Part shown: piece by piece, positions 12,838-20,438 of the stretch
Layout: every line of letters starts with the position of its first letter
Position numbering within the stretch: the stretch's first letter is position 1
IMG/VR virus record: IMGVR_UViG_3300045996_001487
Span: 1 to 28,259 of that record
Source of the DNA: a virus
Direction: 5' to 3' (one strand)
DNA length: 28,259 nt
Program-made: the position numbers and the translations under genes
Notes under the pieces: model-generated
What the model was told of the DNA's origin: nothing
Database searches by the model: none
The model's input: the letters and a program-made list of their open reading frames with translations, nothing else

Positions 12838-13218
12838 CTACTGCGTGGCGGGCAGGGCTGAGCGTGGCGCCGAGGTGGCGGTGGTGGCCGGCGTGCGCCG
12901 CGGCGTGCTGGCTACGGTCGTCGTCGTGCCGGGCAGCGTGGTGCTCACCACGGTCGAGGTCGAGCTGTCAGGCGGCGGCGCCACGGTGGTGGTCGTCGTG
13001 CTCGGCGCCGTGGTCGTCGTGGTGGTGCTGCTCGATGGCGGCGGTGGCGGCGGCGGTGGTGGCGTGGTGGTCGTCGGTGGCACCGAGGTGGACGCCGGCA
13101 CGGTGGTCGACGGATAGCACGAGGGCTCGTAGCACAGCACGCGCTGATTGCCGCGCACGGTCGCGCTGCCGCAGCCGGCCAGCACGAGCAGGCCGGCCGC
13201 GAGGGCGAGGGCGCGCAC
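12838..13218 (-). CDS. Thr/Pro-rich lipoprotein
   Basis: A 126-residue exported lipoprotein. A signal peptide (MRALALAAGLLVLAGC) ends in lipobox LAGC with Cys16 as the likely lipid-modified residue. After CYEPSC the chain is an extended, low-complexity Thr/Ser/Pro stalk with nine prolines in a row. It ends with LPATQ at the TAG stop. The stalk would span the cell wall. Next to the integrase it may be expressed in lysogens; lipoproteins that block superinfecting DNA entry are known from other phages, and a lysis role is the other option. GTG start at 13218. Confidence 0.72.
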   Translation of the reverse strand: MRALALAAGLLVLAGCGSATVRGNQRVLCYEPSCYPSTTVPASTSVPPTTTTPPPPPPPPPSSSTTTTTTAPSTTTTTVAPPPDSSTSTVVSTTLPGTTTTVASTPRRTPATTATSAPRSALPATQ

Positions 13219-13221
13219 CGG

Positions 13222-13347
13222 TCAGTAGACCTTGATGGCGATGGCCACGGCGCAGACCGCGGTCACCACGTTGGCGATGGTGTTGAGGATGGGGTGGTAG
13301 GGCATGGCGCTCCTCGGTCGGTGGTCGTCGCTGGTCTCGTAGGTCAT
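13222..13347 (-). CDS. Two-start miniature membrane protein (holin/antiholin-like)
   Basis: A 41-residue reading from ATG 13347, preceded by AGGAGG at good spacing. An in-frame second ATG at 13305, preceded by its own GAGGAG, gives a 27-residue form. The longer product adds a charged, flexible N-terminus (MTYETSDDHRPRSA); the shared part is one hydrophobic helix (ILNTIANVVTAVCAVAIAI) ending in KVY. Two ribosome sites for one frame, separated by 14 codons, recall the dual-start holin genes (lambda S). It lies near the endolysin. Both forms are short for a holin, so the role is inferred. Confidence 0.6.
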   Translation of the reverse strand: MTYETSDDHRPRSAMPYHPILNTIANVVTAVCAVAIAIKVY

Positions 13348-13358
13348 GGGGTTGCCTC

Positions 13359-13496
13359 CTAGGCGTGGGCGGTCAGTAGCGGCAGGGCGGTGCCGGCCAC
13401 CACGGTGCCCTCGATGTCGGGCGTGACCATGGTGCGGCCGGCGTAGTCGGCGGGCGGCGGCGCGAACACCGAGGGGTCGGTCACGGTCACGCTCAC
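13359..13496 (-). CDS. 45-residue hypothetical protein
   Basis: GTG 13496 overlaps the previous stop (GTGA). The sequence is beta-rich and contains no charged helix (VTVTDPSVFAPPPADYAGR, then a Thr/Val-rich end). It may be a small virion or tail component, given the neighbours, but no family is recognised. Confidence 0.5.
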   Translation of the reverse strand: MSVTVTDPSVFAPPPADYAGRTMVTPDIEGTVVAGTALPLLTAHA

Positions 13497-14104
13497 CGCG
13501 CCACCGCCAACGGGGTGGGCTGCAGCAGCGAGGTGGCGGTGGGCGTCACCACGAGCGTGCCCTGCAGCACCGAGCGCGGCGCGGTCAGGCCCGTGAACGT
13601 GCCCACGAGCGACCAGCCGTAGGTCAGGCGTGGGCGCTGCACGACGTAGCGCGTGGGGTCGGGCGAGGGCGGCAGCTGGTCGACGTCGCTGACGATGCGG
13701 TCGGCCATCTCCAGCGACCACTGCGCCGCCTCATCGGTGTGCGGCACCAGCGTCAGCGTCAGCGCGTCGGGCGACAGGTCGGTGGGCACCTCCTGAGCGC
13801 GCCCGTATTCGTCGTGGTAGGCGGCCGTCACGGTGGCCCAGGGGTAGGGCTCGGCGCTGACCGTTTCCATGTCGCCGCGCACCAGTAGCTCAGGCTCCCA
13901 CCACAGCCCGAGGCCGAGGCGCAGGCGCACGTTGGCGCCCTCGATGACCGTGCTGTGCACCAGCCACGGCGCGCCGCAGTAGTAGACCCACGCGCCGGCC
14001 ACGAGGGCGTCAGCGCGCACGCGGGCGCCTGGGCGGTGGTAGCGCACGGCCGTGCCCAGCGTGGTGCCCGAGGCCACCACGAGGTCATGGTGGGGCGTGG
14101 TCAT
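13493..14104 (-). CDS. Hypothetical protein following the endolysin
   Basis: A 203-residue protein. ATG 14104 overlaps the endolysin stop (TGATG); a GTG one codon earlier is an alternative. The composition is beta-strand rich with many Trp/Tyr: GAWVYYCGAPWLVHSTVIEG, LRLGLGLWWEPELLVRG, and LTYGWSLVGTFTG. The pattern fits a virion or tail-tip protein more than an enzyme. No motif is decisive. Confidence 0.55.
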   Translation of the reverse strand: MTTPHHDLVVASGTTLGTAVRYHRPGARVRADALVAGAWVYYCGAPWLVHSTVIEGANVRLRLGLGLWWEPELLVRGDMETVSAEPYPWATVTAAYHDEYGRAQEVPTDLSPDALTLTLVPHTDEAAQWSLEMADRIVSDVDQLPPSPDPTRYVVQRPRLTYGWSLVGTFTGLTAPRSVLQGTLVVTPTATSLLQPTPLAVAR

Positions 14105-14958
14105 CACTTGGCCGCCAGCCGGCGCATCAGGTCGCTGTCGCTCGGGCTGAGCGGAAACGGGTGATTATCTGCGCCCTTGACGTAGCCGCGCATGTTGACG
14201 CCATCGCTGGCCTGCTCCTCGGTGATCTGCGTCGCGTAGCTCGCGAAATCAGTCACCCATGGCCACCCATCGGTGTCGCGCACTAGGTATTTCTCCACGT
14301 CATCACCTCCAGGTGGTGGGGTCGGGGTTGGTGTCGTGCCGCCAGCTCGGCGCTGTGCCTCGGCCACGGTGTCGGCCAGGCGCCAGCTGCCCGAGCTGTT
14401 GGTGGTCGAGGGCCGCCATAGCCCCTCGACCGCGGCGCCCGTCGCGGGGTCAATCTTGCGCGTCGGCGCCCAATCGACGTGCTGGCACAGCAGCGTCACG
14501 TCACCGCCGAGGTAGGCGCCGGCCAGCGCCTCGATGAGCGTGAACATGGCGTCGACCATCGGCGCGGGGTACGGCATGCCGGTGCCGGCGTTGCTCATCT
14601 CGATGCCGATGGCGCGGGTGTTCATGGTGTCGGCGCTGACCACGCGGCCGTTGCTCAGCGTCCACGGGCCGCCCTTGCCGTTGGTGTTGGTGGCGCCGGC
14701 TGCGCAGACATGCACCACGGCGTCACGCCCGAGCACGAGGTTGCACACGGGCTTATCGCTGCTACTAAACGTGCAGTAATGGGCATCCTGCGCGCCGTTG
14801 CCGGCGCTGGCCGTGTGGTGCAGCATGACGCACCACGGGCCGCCATCGGCGTAGCCCCCCGAGCTGCGGGCGCGTGTCTGCCAGCCGTCCAGCTCGACCA
14901 CCGCCAGGCCGGCGCGGCGCAGCACGTCGGCCATGTCGGTGAGGTAGCGCCCGCTCAT
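14104..14958 (-). CDS. Endolysin: N-acetylmuramoyl-L-alanine amidase (Amidase_2/PGRP)
   Basis: A 284-residue lysis enzyme. The zinc amidase domain (about 20-200) has MLHHTAS (His47, His48), IGIEMSN with Glu120, and LLCQHVDWAPTRKIDP with His160 and Lys168, the metal-binding and catalytic set of Amidase_2. A TPTPTPPPGG linker (209-218) leads to a C-terminal domain of about 65 residues (KYLVRDTDGWPWVTDF...), probably cell-wall binding. It would cut the amide between muramic acid and the stem peptide. There is no signal peptide, so release needs a membrane-permeabilising partner. ATG 14958 overlaps the previous stop. Confidence 0.92.
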   Translation of the reverse strand: MSGRYLTDMADVLRRAGLAVVELDGWQTRARSSGGYADGGPWCVMLHHTASAGNGAQDAHYCTFSSSDKPVCNLVLGRDAVVHVCAAGATNTNGKGGPWTLSNGRVVSADTMNTRAIGIEMSNAGTGMPYPAPMVDAMFTLIEALAGAYLGGDVTLLCQHVDWAPTRKIDPATGAAVEGLWRPSTTNSSGSWRLADTVAEAQRRAGGTTPTPTPPPGGDDVEKYLVRDTDGWPWVTDFASYATQITEEQASDGVNMRGYVKGADNHPFPLSPSDSDLMRRLAAK

Positions 14959-15179
14959 GTCGGTGTGCCCTCACGGCGCAGCCAGGCCAGCAGCGCGGCC
15001 ATGATGGCCACGAGCACCAGCCGCTCGCCCGCGGTCAGGTCATCCCACCCCACGGTTTCGCGCTCGCGCTCACGGCGCAGCTCGTGCAGCCGGCGCGCCA
15101 CCTGCTCGGGGTCGGCCACGTTGCCCTCGACATAGCTGTCATCGGCGCCGTCATCACCGAACACCGGCGCATCGCTCAT
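14955..15179 (-). CDS. 74-residue protein with C-terminal membrane helix (holin candidate)
   Basis: ATG 15179 overlaps the preceding stop, and its stop overlaps the endolysin start. The first 50 residues are acidic then strongly charged and helical (ARRLHELRRERERE), followed by one hydrophobic helix (LVLVAIMAALLAWL) and a short basic end. Direct position before the endolysin makes it a holin or holin-partner candidate. A small tail-associated protein is the alternative. Confidence 0.6.
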   Translation of the reverse strand: MSDAPVFGDDGADDSYVEGNVADPEQVARRLHELRRERERETVGWDDLTAGERLVLVAIMAALLAWLRREGTPT

Positions 15180-15517
15180 GACGGCGCCCCCGGTGCGGTG
15201 GGCGACACCACGGGCGGCGCGTCCAGGGGCCAATGCGCCTGCACCGCGGCCTCGATGTTTTCGTCGGTGATGACCGCGGGGTCACCGCCAGGGTCGGGGT
15301 TGCCGGCCGCCAGCGCGCTCTCGTAGGCGGCCTCGTAGTCGACCGCGGTGGGGTACGCGAACACGGCCTCGATGGGCGCGCCACCACTGAGCACCTGGCC
15401 CCCGAACATGGTGTCACCGAACATGGGATTCGCGATGGCCTGCTGCCACGTCGAGGCGGTGATGCGGTCGATGAGGGCCTGGTCATTCGCGGCCTGATGG
15501 ATGGTGGTAAGCGACAT
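15176..15517 (-). CDS. 113-residue hypothetical virion-region protein
   Basis: ATG 15517 follows a good AGGAGG site. The N-terminal half is helical (SLTTIHQAANDQALIDRITA, then TWQQAIANPMFG); the end is Pro/Ala-rich. Helical proteins of this style are frequently found between minor-tail and lysis genes of actinophages. It may be a tail accessory protein; no motif is recognised. Confidence 0.58.
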   Translation of the reverse strand: MSLTTIHQAANDQALIDRITASTWQQAIANPMFGDTMFGGQVLSGGAPIEAVFAYPTAVDYEAAYESALAAGNPDPGGDPAVITDENIEAAVQAHWPLDAPPVVSPTAPGAPS

Positions 15518-15528
15518 GGTGGTGCCTC

Positions 15529-16257
15529 CTAGGGGTATGACGTGATGCGGCCGGCCGACCACGTGGTGCGGTTGTCGAGACTCAGGTTCGGCACGTCACC
15601 GCCGACCGCGACGCGGATGAAATCACCGACTGACATGGGCTGAACCCACGCGAGGTTGACGCCCGCCCAGTTCTGGCTCGGCATCGCTGTGAACGCCGGG
15701 ATCGCCTGATACGGCGTGCCCGGCGTGCTCGGGTTGAAGAACGCGAGCGACGCCTGCGCGACCTGCTGCGGTGCACCGCCGGTGCTGCTGTAGAACAGCG
15801 CGTTCAGCGTGATCACATACGTGCCCTCGACCAGGCAGCGCACGCCCCATGAGTCCTGCGCGCTCCAGTTCCGCCCCTGTTGCATGGTCATGTTGGCGTT
15901 GCCGCCAGACGTCGGCGCCGAGGCGACCCCGTGCGCCCATGACCGTGCGATCGGACGGACCCAGCCGTCAGCGGTCGTGCGCCACCAAACGGTGCCGGAC
16001 AGCTCCGGCGACGTCGCGAGCTGACCGAATGGTGGCGTGGCAGCGCGCAGCGCGGCGTCGGTGGCATAGCGCTGCACCACGCGATCCTTGACCGCGTTAC
16101 CCCACGTGCTTTCGATCAGCTCGCCCGCAGCGACGGCGCCAGGGTTGCCGGCGTTGTCGACCGCGGCGCGCAGGTCGGGCGTGAGCAGCTGGTCCATGCG
16201 GGCGATGAGCGACCGCAGCTCGCTCAGCTCGACGGCGTTGGCGTCAACGATGGTCAT
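15529..16257 (-). CDS. Tail fibre / receptor-binding-like protein
   Basis: A 242-residue protein. The N-terminus is helical (ELSELRSLIARMDQLL, possible trimerisation), a linker follows, and the C-terminal 130 residues are a Trp-rich beta-sandwich pattern (CLVEGTYVITLNALFYSSTG, then QASLAFFNPSTP, and a final GRI TSYP end) similar to C1q/TNF-like receptor-binding heads. ATG 16257 overlaps the previous stop, with AGGAG upstream. The DNA of 15700-16117 contains five GATC sites and a codon style unlike its neighbours, suggesting recent exchange of the receptor-binding part. Role inferred from position and pattern. Confidence 0.62.
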   Translation of the reverse strand: MTIVDANAVELSELRSLIARMDQLLTPDLRAAVDNAGNPGAVAAGELIESTWGNAVKDRVVQRYATDAALRAATPPFGQLATSPELSGTVWWRTTADGWVRPIARSWAHGVASAPTSGGNANMTMQQGRNWSAQDSWGVRCLVEGTYVITLNALFYSSTGGAPQQVAQASLAFFNPSTPGTPYQAIPAFTAMPSQNWAGVNLAWVQPMSVGDFIRVAVGGDVPNLSLDNRTTWSAGRITSYP

Positions 16258-17582
16258 GGTGTTGGTGCTCCTGCTCGTGCCAGTAGTGCCTCGGCCTCGA
16301 TGCGCAGCGCGGCGATGCTCGCCCACAGCGATCGGTCCCACCACCCTTGATCCCACCGGCCGCCCACGGCCTCGTAGGGCGCGGCCAGGTCGAGGTTGAC
16401 CGCGGTCTCCCAGCGGTCGGCGGTCATATCGTGCACCACGCCGGTCACGAGGTGCACGGCGTCGAACACCAGCCCGCGGTCGTAGGCCAGCCGGCAGCGG
16501 TAGTGCGTGGGCTCGTAAGGGTCGGCCATGGTCATCACGTCCACCGCGGCGTCGCTCGTGCCGGCGTCGAGCGTCACGGCGCGCACCACCGGCGCGTTGG
16601 TGTGCCCGAGCACGCGCAGGGCGCGGTTGCCCAGGGTGGTCAGGTCGACGTCATCACGCGTCCACAGGTCGACGCGCTCGTGGGGCTCGATGCCGTAGAG
16701 CGTGATGCCATCGGTGTCATCGAACACCAGGGCGGTATCAGCGTCGCGGCCCATGATGGCGCGGGTGGCGATGTCGGCCCGTGCGAATGGCCGCTCCCAC
16801 GAGACCGGGCAGACGTCGGTGGGCTCGACGTTGCCGATGGTGGCCTCATAGGGCGTGCCCGGTGGGAACGTCTGCCAGTCACGGGCGCGGAACACCACGA
16901 ACCCCTCGCGGTCACCGAACACCGAACCCCCCGCGCTGTCGGCGGCGCGCCCGAGCAGGTCGGCCACCTGACCGTTGAGGGCGTCGGCCACGAGCGGCAC
17001 CGATGAGGCGTCCAGGCGCGACCGATCGGTGGGCCACAGCGCCAGGTCGAGCACGGCCCGGATGCGCTGATTGGCGGTCTGCTCGGGCGAGTCAGGCTGC
17101 TCAGCGATGCGGGCGCGGTTGACGTCACCGAGGGCGTCCACGCATTGAAACGTGGCGCTGTCGGTCACGGTGGGGTCATAGGTGGGCGTCACGCTGTCGA
17201 TGAACCCGCGCCACAGCACCACGCGCCCGAGCGCCACGTGGTCGACCCCGAACCTGATGGCGCGCCCTGGGCGCATGGTCAGCACCGAGGGGTCGCTGGT
17301 GGCCAGCGGGTCGGCCCAGCCGCTGGCGTTGCTCACCTCGATGGTGGCCACGCCGGGCACGAACCTGTCGGTGCTGCGGCGCCGGCCGTATTCGCAGCGG
17401 CACCGGAACGCCTCACAGCTGACGTCCAGCCACGAGGGCTCGGTGCTCGCCCAGCGCGCCGTCGTGCCGTCCCAGCGCGAGACATTCCAGCGACCGAGGC
17501 CCGTGGCCAGCCTGGTGTCGCCCACCCCGATCTGCAGCCACGGCGTGGCGCGCTCGGTGAATGTGAACCGCGGCAAGGTCAT
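16254..17582 (-). CDS. Minor tail protein (tail tip/baseplate)
   Basis: A 442-residue protein directly after the tape measure, the usual place of distal tail or tail-tip proteins in siphoviruses. It is beta-rich with Trp/Arg/Asp motifs (RWNVSRWDGTTARWASTEPS; GRAIRFGVDHVALGRVVLWR) and ends in a helical tail (ASIAALRIEAEALLARAG). The N-terminal half (GVATIEVSNASGWADP) resembles the hub or distal tail proteins of actinophages. ATG 17582 overlaps the tape-measure stop. Exact subunit identity is not determined. Confidence 0.72.
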   Translation of the reverse strand: MTLPRFTFTERATPWLQIGVGDTRLATGLGRWNVSRWDGTTARWASTEPSWLDVSCEAFRCRCEYGRRRSTDRFVPGVATIEVSNASGWADPLATSDPSVLTMRPGRAIRFGVDHVALGRVVLWRGFIDSVTPTYDPTVTDSATFQCVDALGDVNRARIAEQPDSPEQTANQRIRAVLDLALWPTDRSRLDASSVPLVADALNGQVADLLGRAADSAGGSVFGDREGFVVFRARDWQTFPPGTPYEATIGNVEPTDVCPVSWERPFARADIATRAIMGRDADTALVFDDTDGITLYGIEPHERVDLWTRDDVDLTTLGNRALRVLGHTNAPVVRAVTLDAGTSDAAVDVMTMADPYEPTHYRCRLAYDRGLVFDAVHLVTGVVHDMTADRWETAVNLDLAAPYEAVGGRWDQGWWDRSLWASIAALRIEAEALLARAGAPTP

Positions 17583-19978
17583 TCGCGCACGCCCGTGATG
17601 CGAATGGACGAACCCACCACGATGTCGACGGGGATGCGCGGCCGGCCGATGGCGCGCTGAATCTCGCCCGCGCTGGGGTAGTCGGCCAGGTAGGCATCGA
17701 CGGGCACGCGGGGGCGCATGTTGCCGAGGCCACGAATCTCAGCAGCGGCGCCGGCCGTGTCGGCCTCGACGTGCACGGTGGGCTGAATCAGAGCGGCCAG
17801 GAACATGAGCAGCCGCATGGTGTACAGCGCGTTGGCGGTGTCGGAATCCACGGGCACCACCGGCCGCGTGTTGCGCGTGCGGCGCCGGAAATCCTCGGCC
17901 TCGCCCTCAGCGTCGCCCGTGTCCGCGTCCACCGGCGCCGTCACGGTGTCGCGCTCGGTCTCGCGCTTGAACCCTGCCACGTCGCCCTCGGCGCCCGAGG
18001 TGTCGGCCTCGGTGGGCATGGTCACGGGCTTGCCGGCGCGCAGCGCAGCGTCGGCCTCGCGCACCGCCTGGGGCGTGTTGGGCTTGGCCAGCTCGGCCGG
18101 AATCTCGACACCGGCGTCACCGAGCTGCGCCTGCACGAGCGTCTGCGCCTGGGCGCCCGTGATGGTGCCGGCGTCGAGCGCCAGGGCGATGCTCGCGGTG
18201 TAGGGCGTCTCACCTTTCAGGCCCGTGAGGATGGCCAGCTGCCGCTTGGCGTTCTCGATGTCTGACATTTCGATGGCCACCGCCACGGTGGCCTCGATGT
18301 TGTCCAGGCCGAGCAGCTTGGCCACCTCGTCGCGGGTGAGCTTGCCGCCCAGCTCGGCCGTCACGCGGTCCACGTAGCTGTTGGCCATGGCGGTGGCCGC
18401 CTCGGGGCCGCCCGCGCTGAACGCCTCGACCACCTTGCCCTGAATCTGCGGGCGCAGGCTGTCGATGCTGTCCAGCAGCTCGTCGGCCTTGACCGTGCCG
18501 AGCTTGATGTCCTTGCCGCTGATGCCCTTGGCCTTTTCGCTGAGGTCATCGATGGCGATGGTGATGTCACGCACCGAGGCCGCGGCGTCGAGCGGTGCGT
18601 TGCCGAGGTCGAACAGCGCGCTGAGCGCGTCGCCGCGGGTGCTCATCTGCGTGAACGTGCCCGCCAGCTCGGCCAGCGCGCCCTCGGCCTGCGTGGTCTT
18701 GACCGCCCACTCGTCCATGGCGGCGGCCAGCTCCTCGGCCGCTGCTCGCTGTTTCTCAGCCTCCTCGGTGCCCTTGGCGGTCTCCTCGGCCAGCTTGGCC
18801 TCGGCCTCGGCGGCGGCCTCGGTGCTGTCGGCGGCCTCGCTGCGGTACTCACCAGCCGCTCGGCCGGCCTCATTGGCCTTGGTCTGCACGTCGAACGACG
18901 TGCCGAACGCGGCATCGACAGCCTCCAGGTCGGCCAGCACCTCGTCGGCCTGCTCCTCGGTAAAGCCCATCTGCTCGCGGAAATCAGCCTTGGCCTGACG
19001 CGTGCCGTACAGCGCCACGCCTGCTTGGAACCGATCCCACATGGTGAGCGCGTCGGCCAGGTCGCCCTCACCGCTGCGGAACCCCTCGGTGACCTCATCC
19101 CACGTGATGCCCATGCGGCGCAGGGCGTCGACCACCTTGGGGGTCTTACTGCCCAGCTCCTCGAAAATCTTGGTGACGGCCGATTCGGCCACGTCGTCCA
19201 GGCCCTCGCCCAGCCTGCCGCCCGCCTCGGCCACGTCGAGCATGCTCGACACCGCGAGCTTGCTGGCCTCATTGATCTTGCGGCCCATCTCGCCGGCCTT
19301 GGCCGCGATGGACGTGAGCAGACCGACCACGATGCTGATGCCTGCGATGGGCAGCGACGCGAGGGCGAAGCTCTTGAACGCGGCGCCCATCGACTGCCCC
19401 GCGGCCTTGGCCGCGAACGCGGTGTCACTGAAATATTCAGCGAGCTGGCCGAGGGCCACGCCCGCGCTGCCGCTGACGCCGGTCAGCTCGCCCAGGTCCT
19501 GGCTGGCGTTGCCGACCATGTTGCTCACGGCGCTGTTGGCCTGGTCGGCGCCGTCAACGATCTTGCGCATGCCGGCGCCGGGGTCGCCCCCGCGGCCGGG
19601 CTCTAGCGGCAGGTCATTGAGCGCCTTGACCTTGGCCTCCATGGCCTCCAGGTCGCCGCGGGCCTGCGCCAGCTGCTCGACCTTGACGTCAACGGTGGCG
19701 TCCTCGCTGTCCAGCCGGCTGATGTCGTACAGCAGGTCCTTGATGTCCCGCTGGGCCTTGGCCATCTCGATGCCGACGACAATGCTGGCGTCCTCGGTGC
19801 TGAGGCGGTCGACCTTGGCGAACAGGTCGTCAAGGTCGCGCCCGCCCTTGACCTTGACCGGAACGGTGGCGCCCTCCTCCAGGGTGTCCAGCTGTTTCTG
19901 GTAGGCCGCGGTGTCGCGCTTGGCTTGGTCGAGCTTGGCCTTGATGTTGACAATGAGGTCCTCGGCGGTGGTGGCCAC
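17579..19978 (-). CDS. Tape measure protein
   Basis: A 799-residue protein, by far the longest in the virion module, placed just before minor tail proteins. Long helical segments (EAEAKLAEETAKGTEEAEKQ, about 405-424) and a hydrophobic centre (LPIAGISIVVGLLTSIAA, about 208-225) are typical of tape measures. The C-terminal 130 residues carry short repeats of the form (V/P)VDADT/VEADTAGA, common in actinophage tape measures. By the usual 0.15 nm per residue the tail would be about 120 nm long. The GTG start at 19978 lies two bases after the previous stop. Confidence 0.88.
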   Translation of the reverse strand: MATTAEDLIVNIKAKLDQAKRDTAAYQKQLDTLEEGATVPVKVKGGRDLDDLFAKVDRLSTEDASIVVGIEMAKAQRDIKDLLYDISRLDSEDATVDVKVEQLAQARGDLEAMEAKVKALNDLPLEPGRGGDPGAGMRKIVDGADQANSAVSNMVGNASQDLGELTGVSGSAGVALGQLAEYFSDTAFAAKAAGQSMGAAFKSFALASLPIAGISIVVGLLTSIAAKAGEMGRKINEASKLAVSSMLDVAEAGGRLGEGLDDVAESAVTKIFEELGSKTPKVVDALRRMGITWDEVTEGFRSGEGDLADALTMWDRFQAGVALYGTRQAKADFREQMGFTEEQADEVLADLEAVDAAFGTSFDVQTKANEAGRAAGEYRSEAADSTEAAAEAEAKLAEETAKGTEEAEKQRAAAEELAAAMDEWAVKTTQAEGALAELAGTFTQMSTRGDALSALFDLGNAPLDAAASVRDITIAIDDLSEKAKGISGKDIKLGTVKADELLDSIDSLRPQIQGKVVEAFSAGGPEAATAMANSYVDRVTAELGGKLTRDEVAKLLGLDNIEATVAVAIEMSDIENAKRQLAILTGLKGETPYTASIALALDAGTITGAQAQTLVQAQLGDAGVEIPAELAKPNTPQAVREADAALRAGKPVTMPTEADTSGAEGDVAGFKRETERDTVTAPVDADTGDAEGEAEDFRRRTRNTRPVVPVDSDTANALYTMRLLMFLAALIQPTVHVEADTAGAAAEIRGLGNMRPRVPVDAYLADYPSAGEIQRAIGRPRIPVDIVVGSSIRITGVRE

Positions 19979-19980
19979 GG

Positions 19981-20427
19981 TCAGCTCACCTGCGCCTTGA
20001 TGGCCCCGATGGCCGCCACCACGCCCGCGTCGAGCGCCTTGTCAGCGTGGCGCTCGGTGATGCGGAATCCCTGCCACCGGCTGCCCTTGGCCGAGCGCTT
20101 GTAGCCGCGTGGCGTGTCGAGCGCAGCGCGGCGCTGGCCTCGACGGCGCACGGGCTTGGCGTACAGCTTGCGGCGCACGCGCTTGCGGCGGCCCTTGTCA
20201 GCCAGCGCGTAGGTGCCACCGCTCAGCGTGAGCGTGGCGCGCTTGGGCTTGGCCACCACCTTGAACACCACGGGGCCGCCCTTGAACCCTGACATGCGCA
20301 TGCCAGGCCCCAGGTAGCGCTCGGTGGCGTCCACCATGGCCTCGTGCATGGCGTCGGCGGCAGCGACCGCGGGGCGCGTGCCCTCGACCTCACGGCCCAG
20401 CAGCTCGATGGTGCGCACGAGGTCCAC
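19981..20427 (-). CDS. Basic 148-residue tail-region protein
   Basis: Function uncertain. The N-terminus is helical (MDLVRTIELLGREVEGT), a strand-rich middle has KGGPVVFKVVAKPKRATLTL, and a very basic section follows (KGRRKRVRRKLYAKPVRRRG); the end is helical. HK97 gp10-like tail-completion proteins have a similar order, but they normally lie before the major tail gene. It fills the position where siphoviruses usually have tail assembly chaperones, yet has no frameshift partner. GTG 20427 has only a weak ribosome site. Confidence 0.58.
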   Translation of the reverse strand: MDLVRTIELLGREVEGTRPAVAAADAMHEAMVDATERYLGPGMRMSGFKGGPVVFKVVAKPKRATLTLSGGTYALADKGRRKRVRRKLYAKPVRRRGQRRAALDTPRGYKRSAKGSRWQGFRITERHADKALDAGVVAAIGAIKAQVS

Positions 20428-20438
20428 AGCTCAGGCGC

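Noticed and set aside
13020-13080. GGC/GTC-rich short repeats as a possible CRISPR or tandem array
   Set aside because: They are codon repeats for Pro and Thr in the lipoprotein stalk. No CRISPR-like repeat-spacer arrangement was seen anywhere in the window.
14104-14958. A LysB-type mycolate esterase near the amidase
   Set aside because: No Ser-hydrolase GxSxG cutinase-like gene was found near the lysis genes; only the zinc amidase is present.
17673-17680. A seventh TGGGGTAG copy
   Set aside because: It is isolated within the tape measure gene; one such hit is expected by chance and it is far from the integrase.
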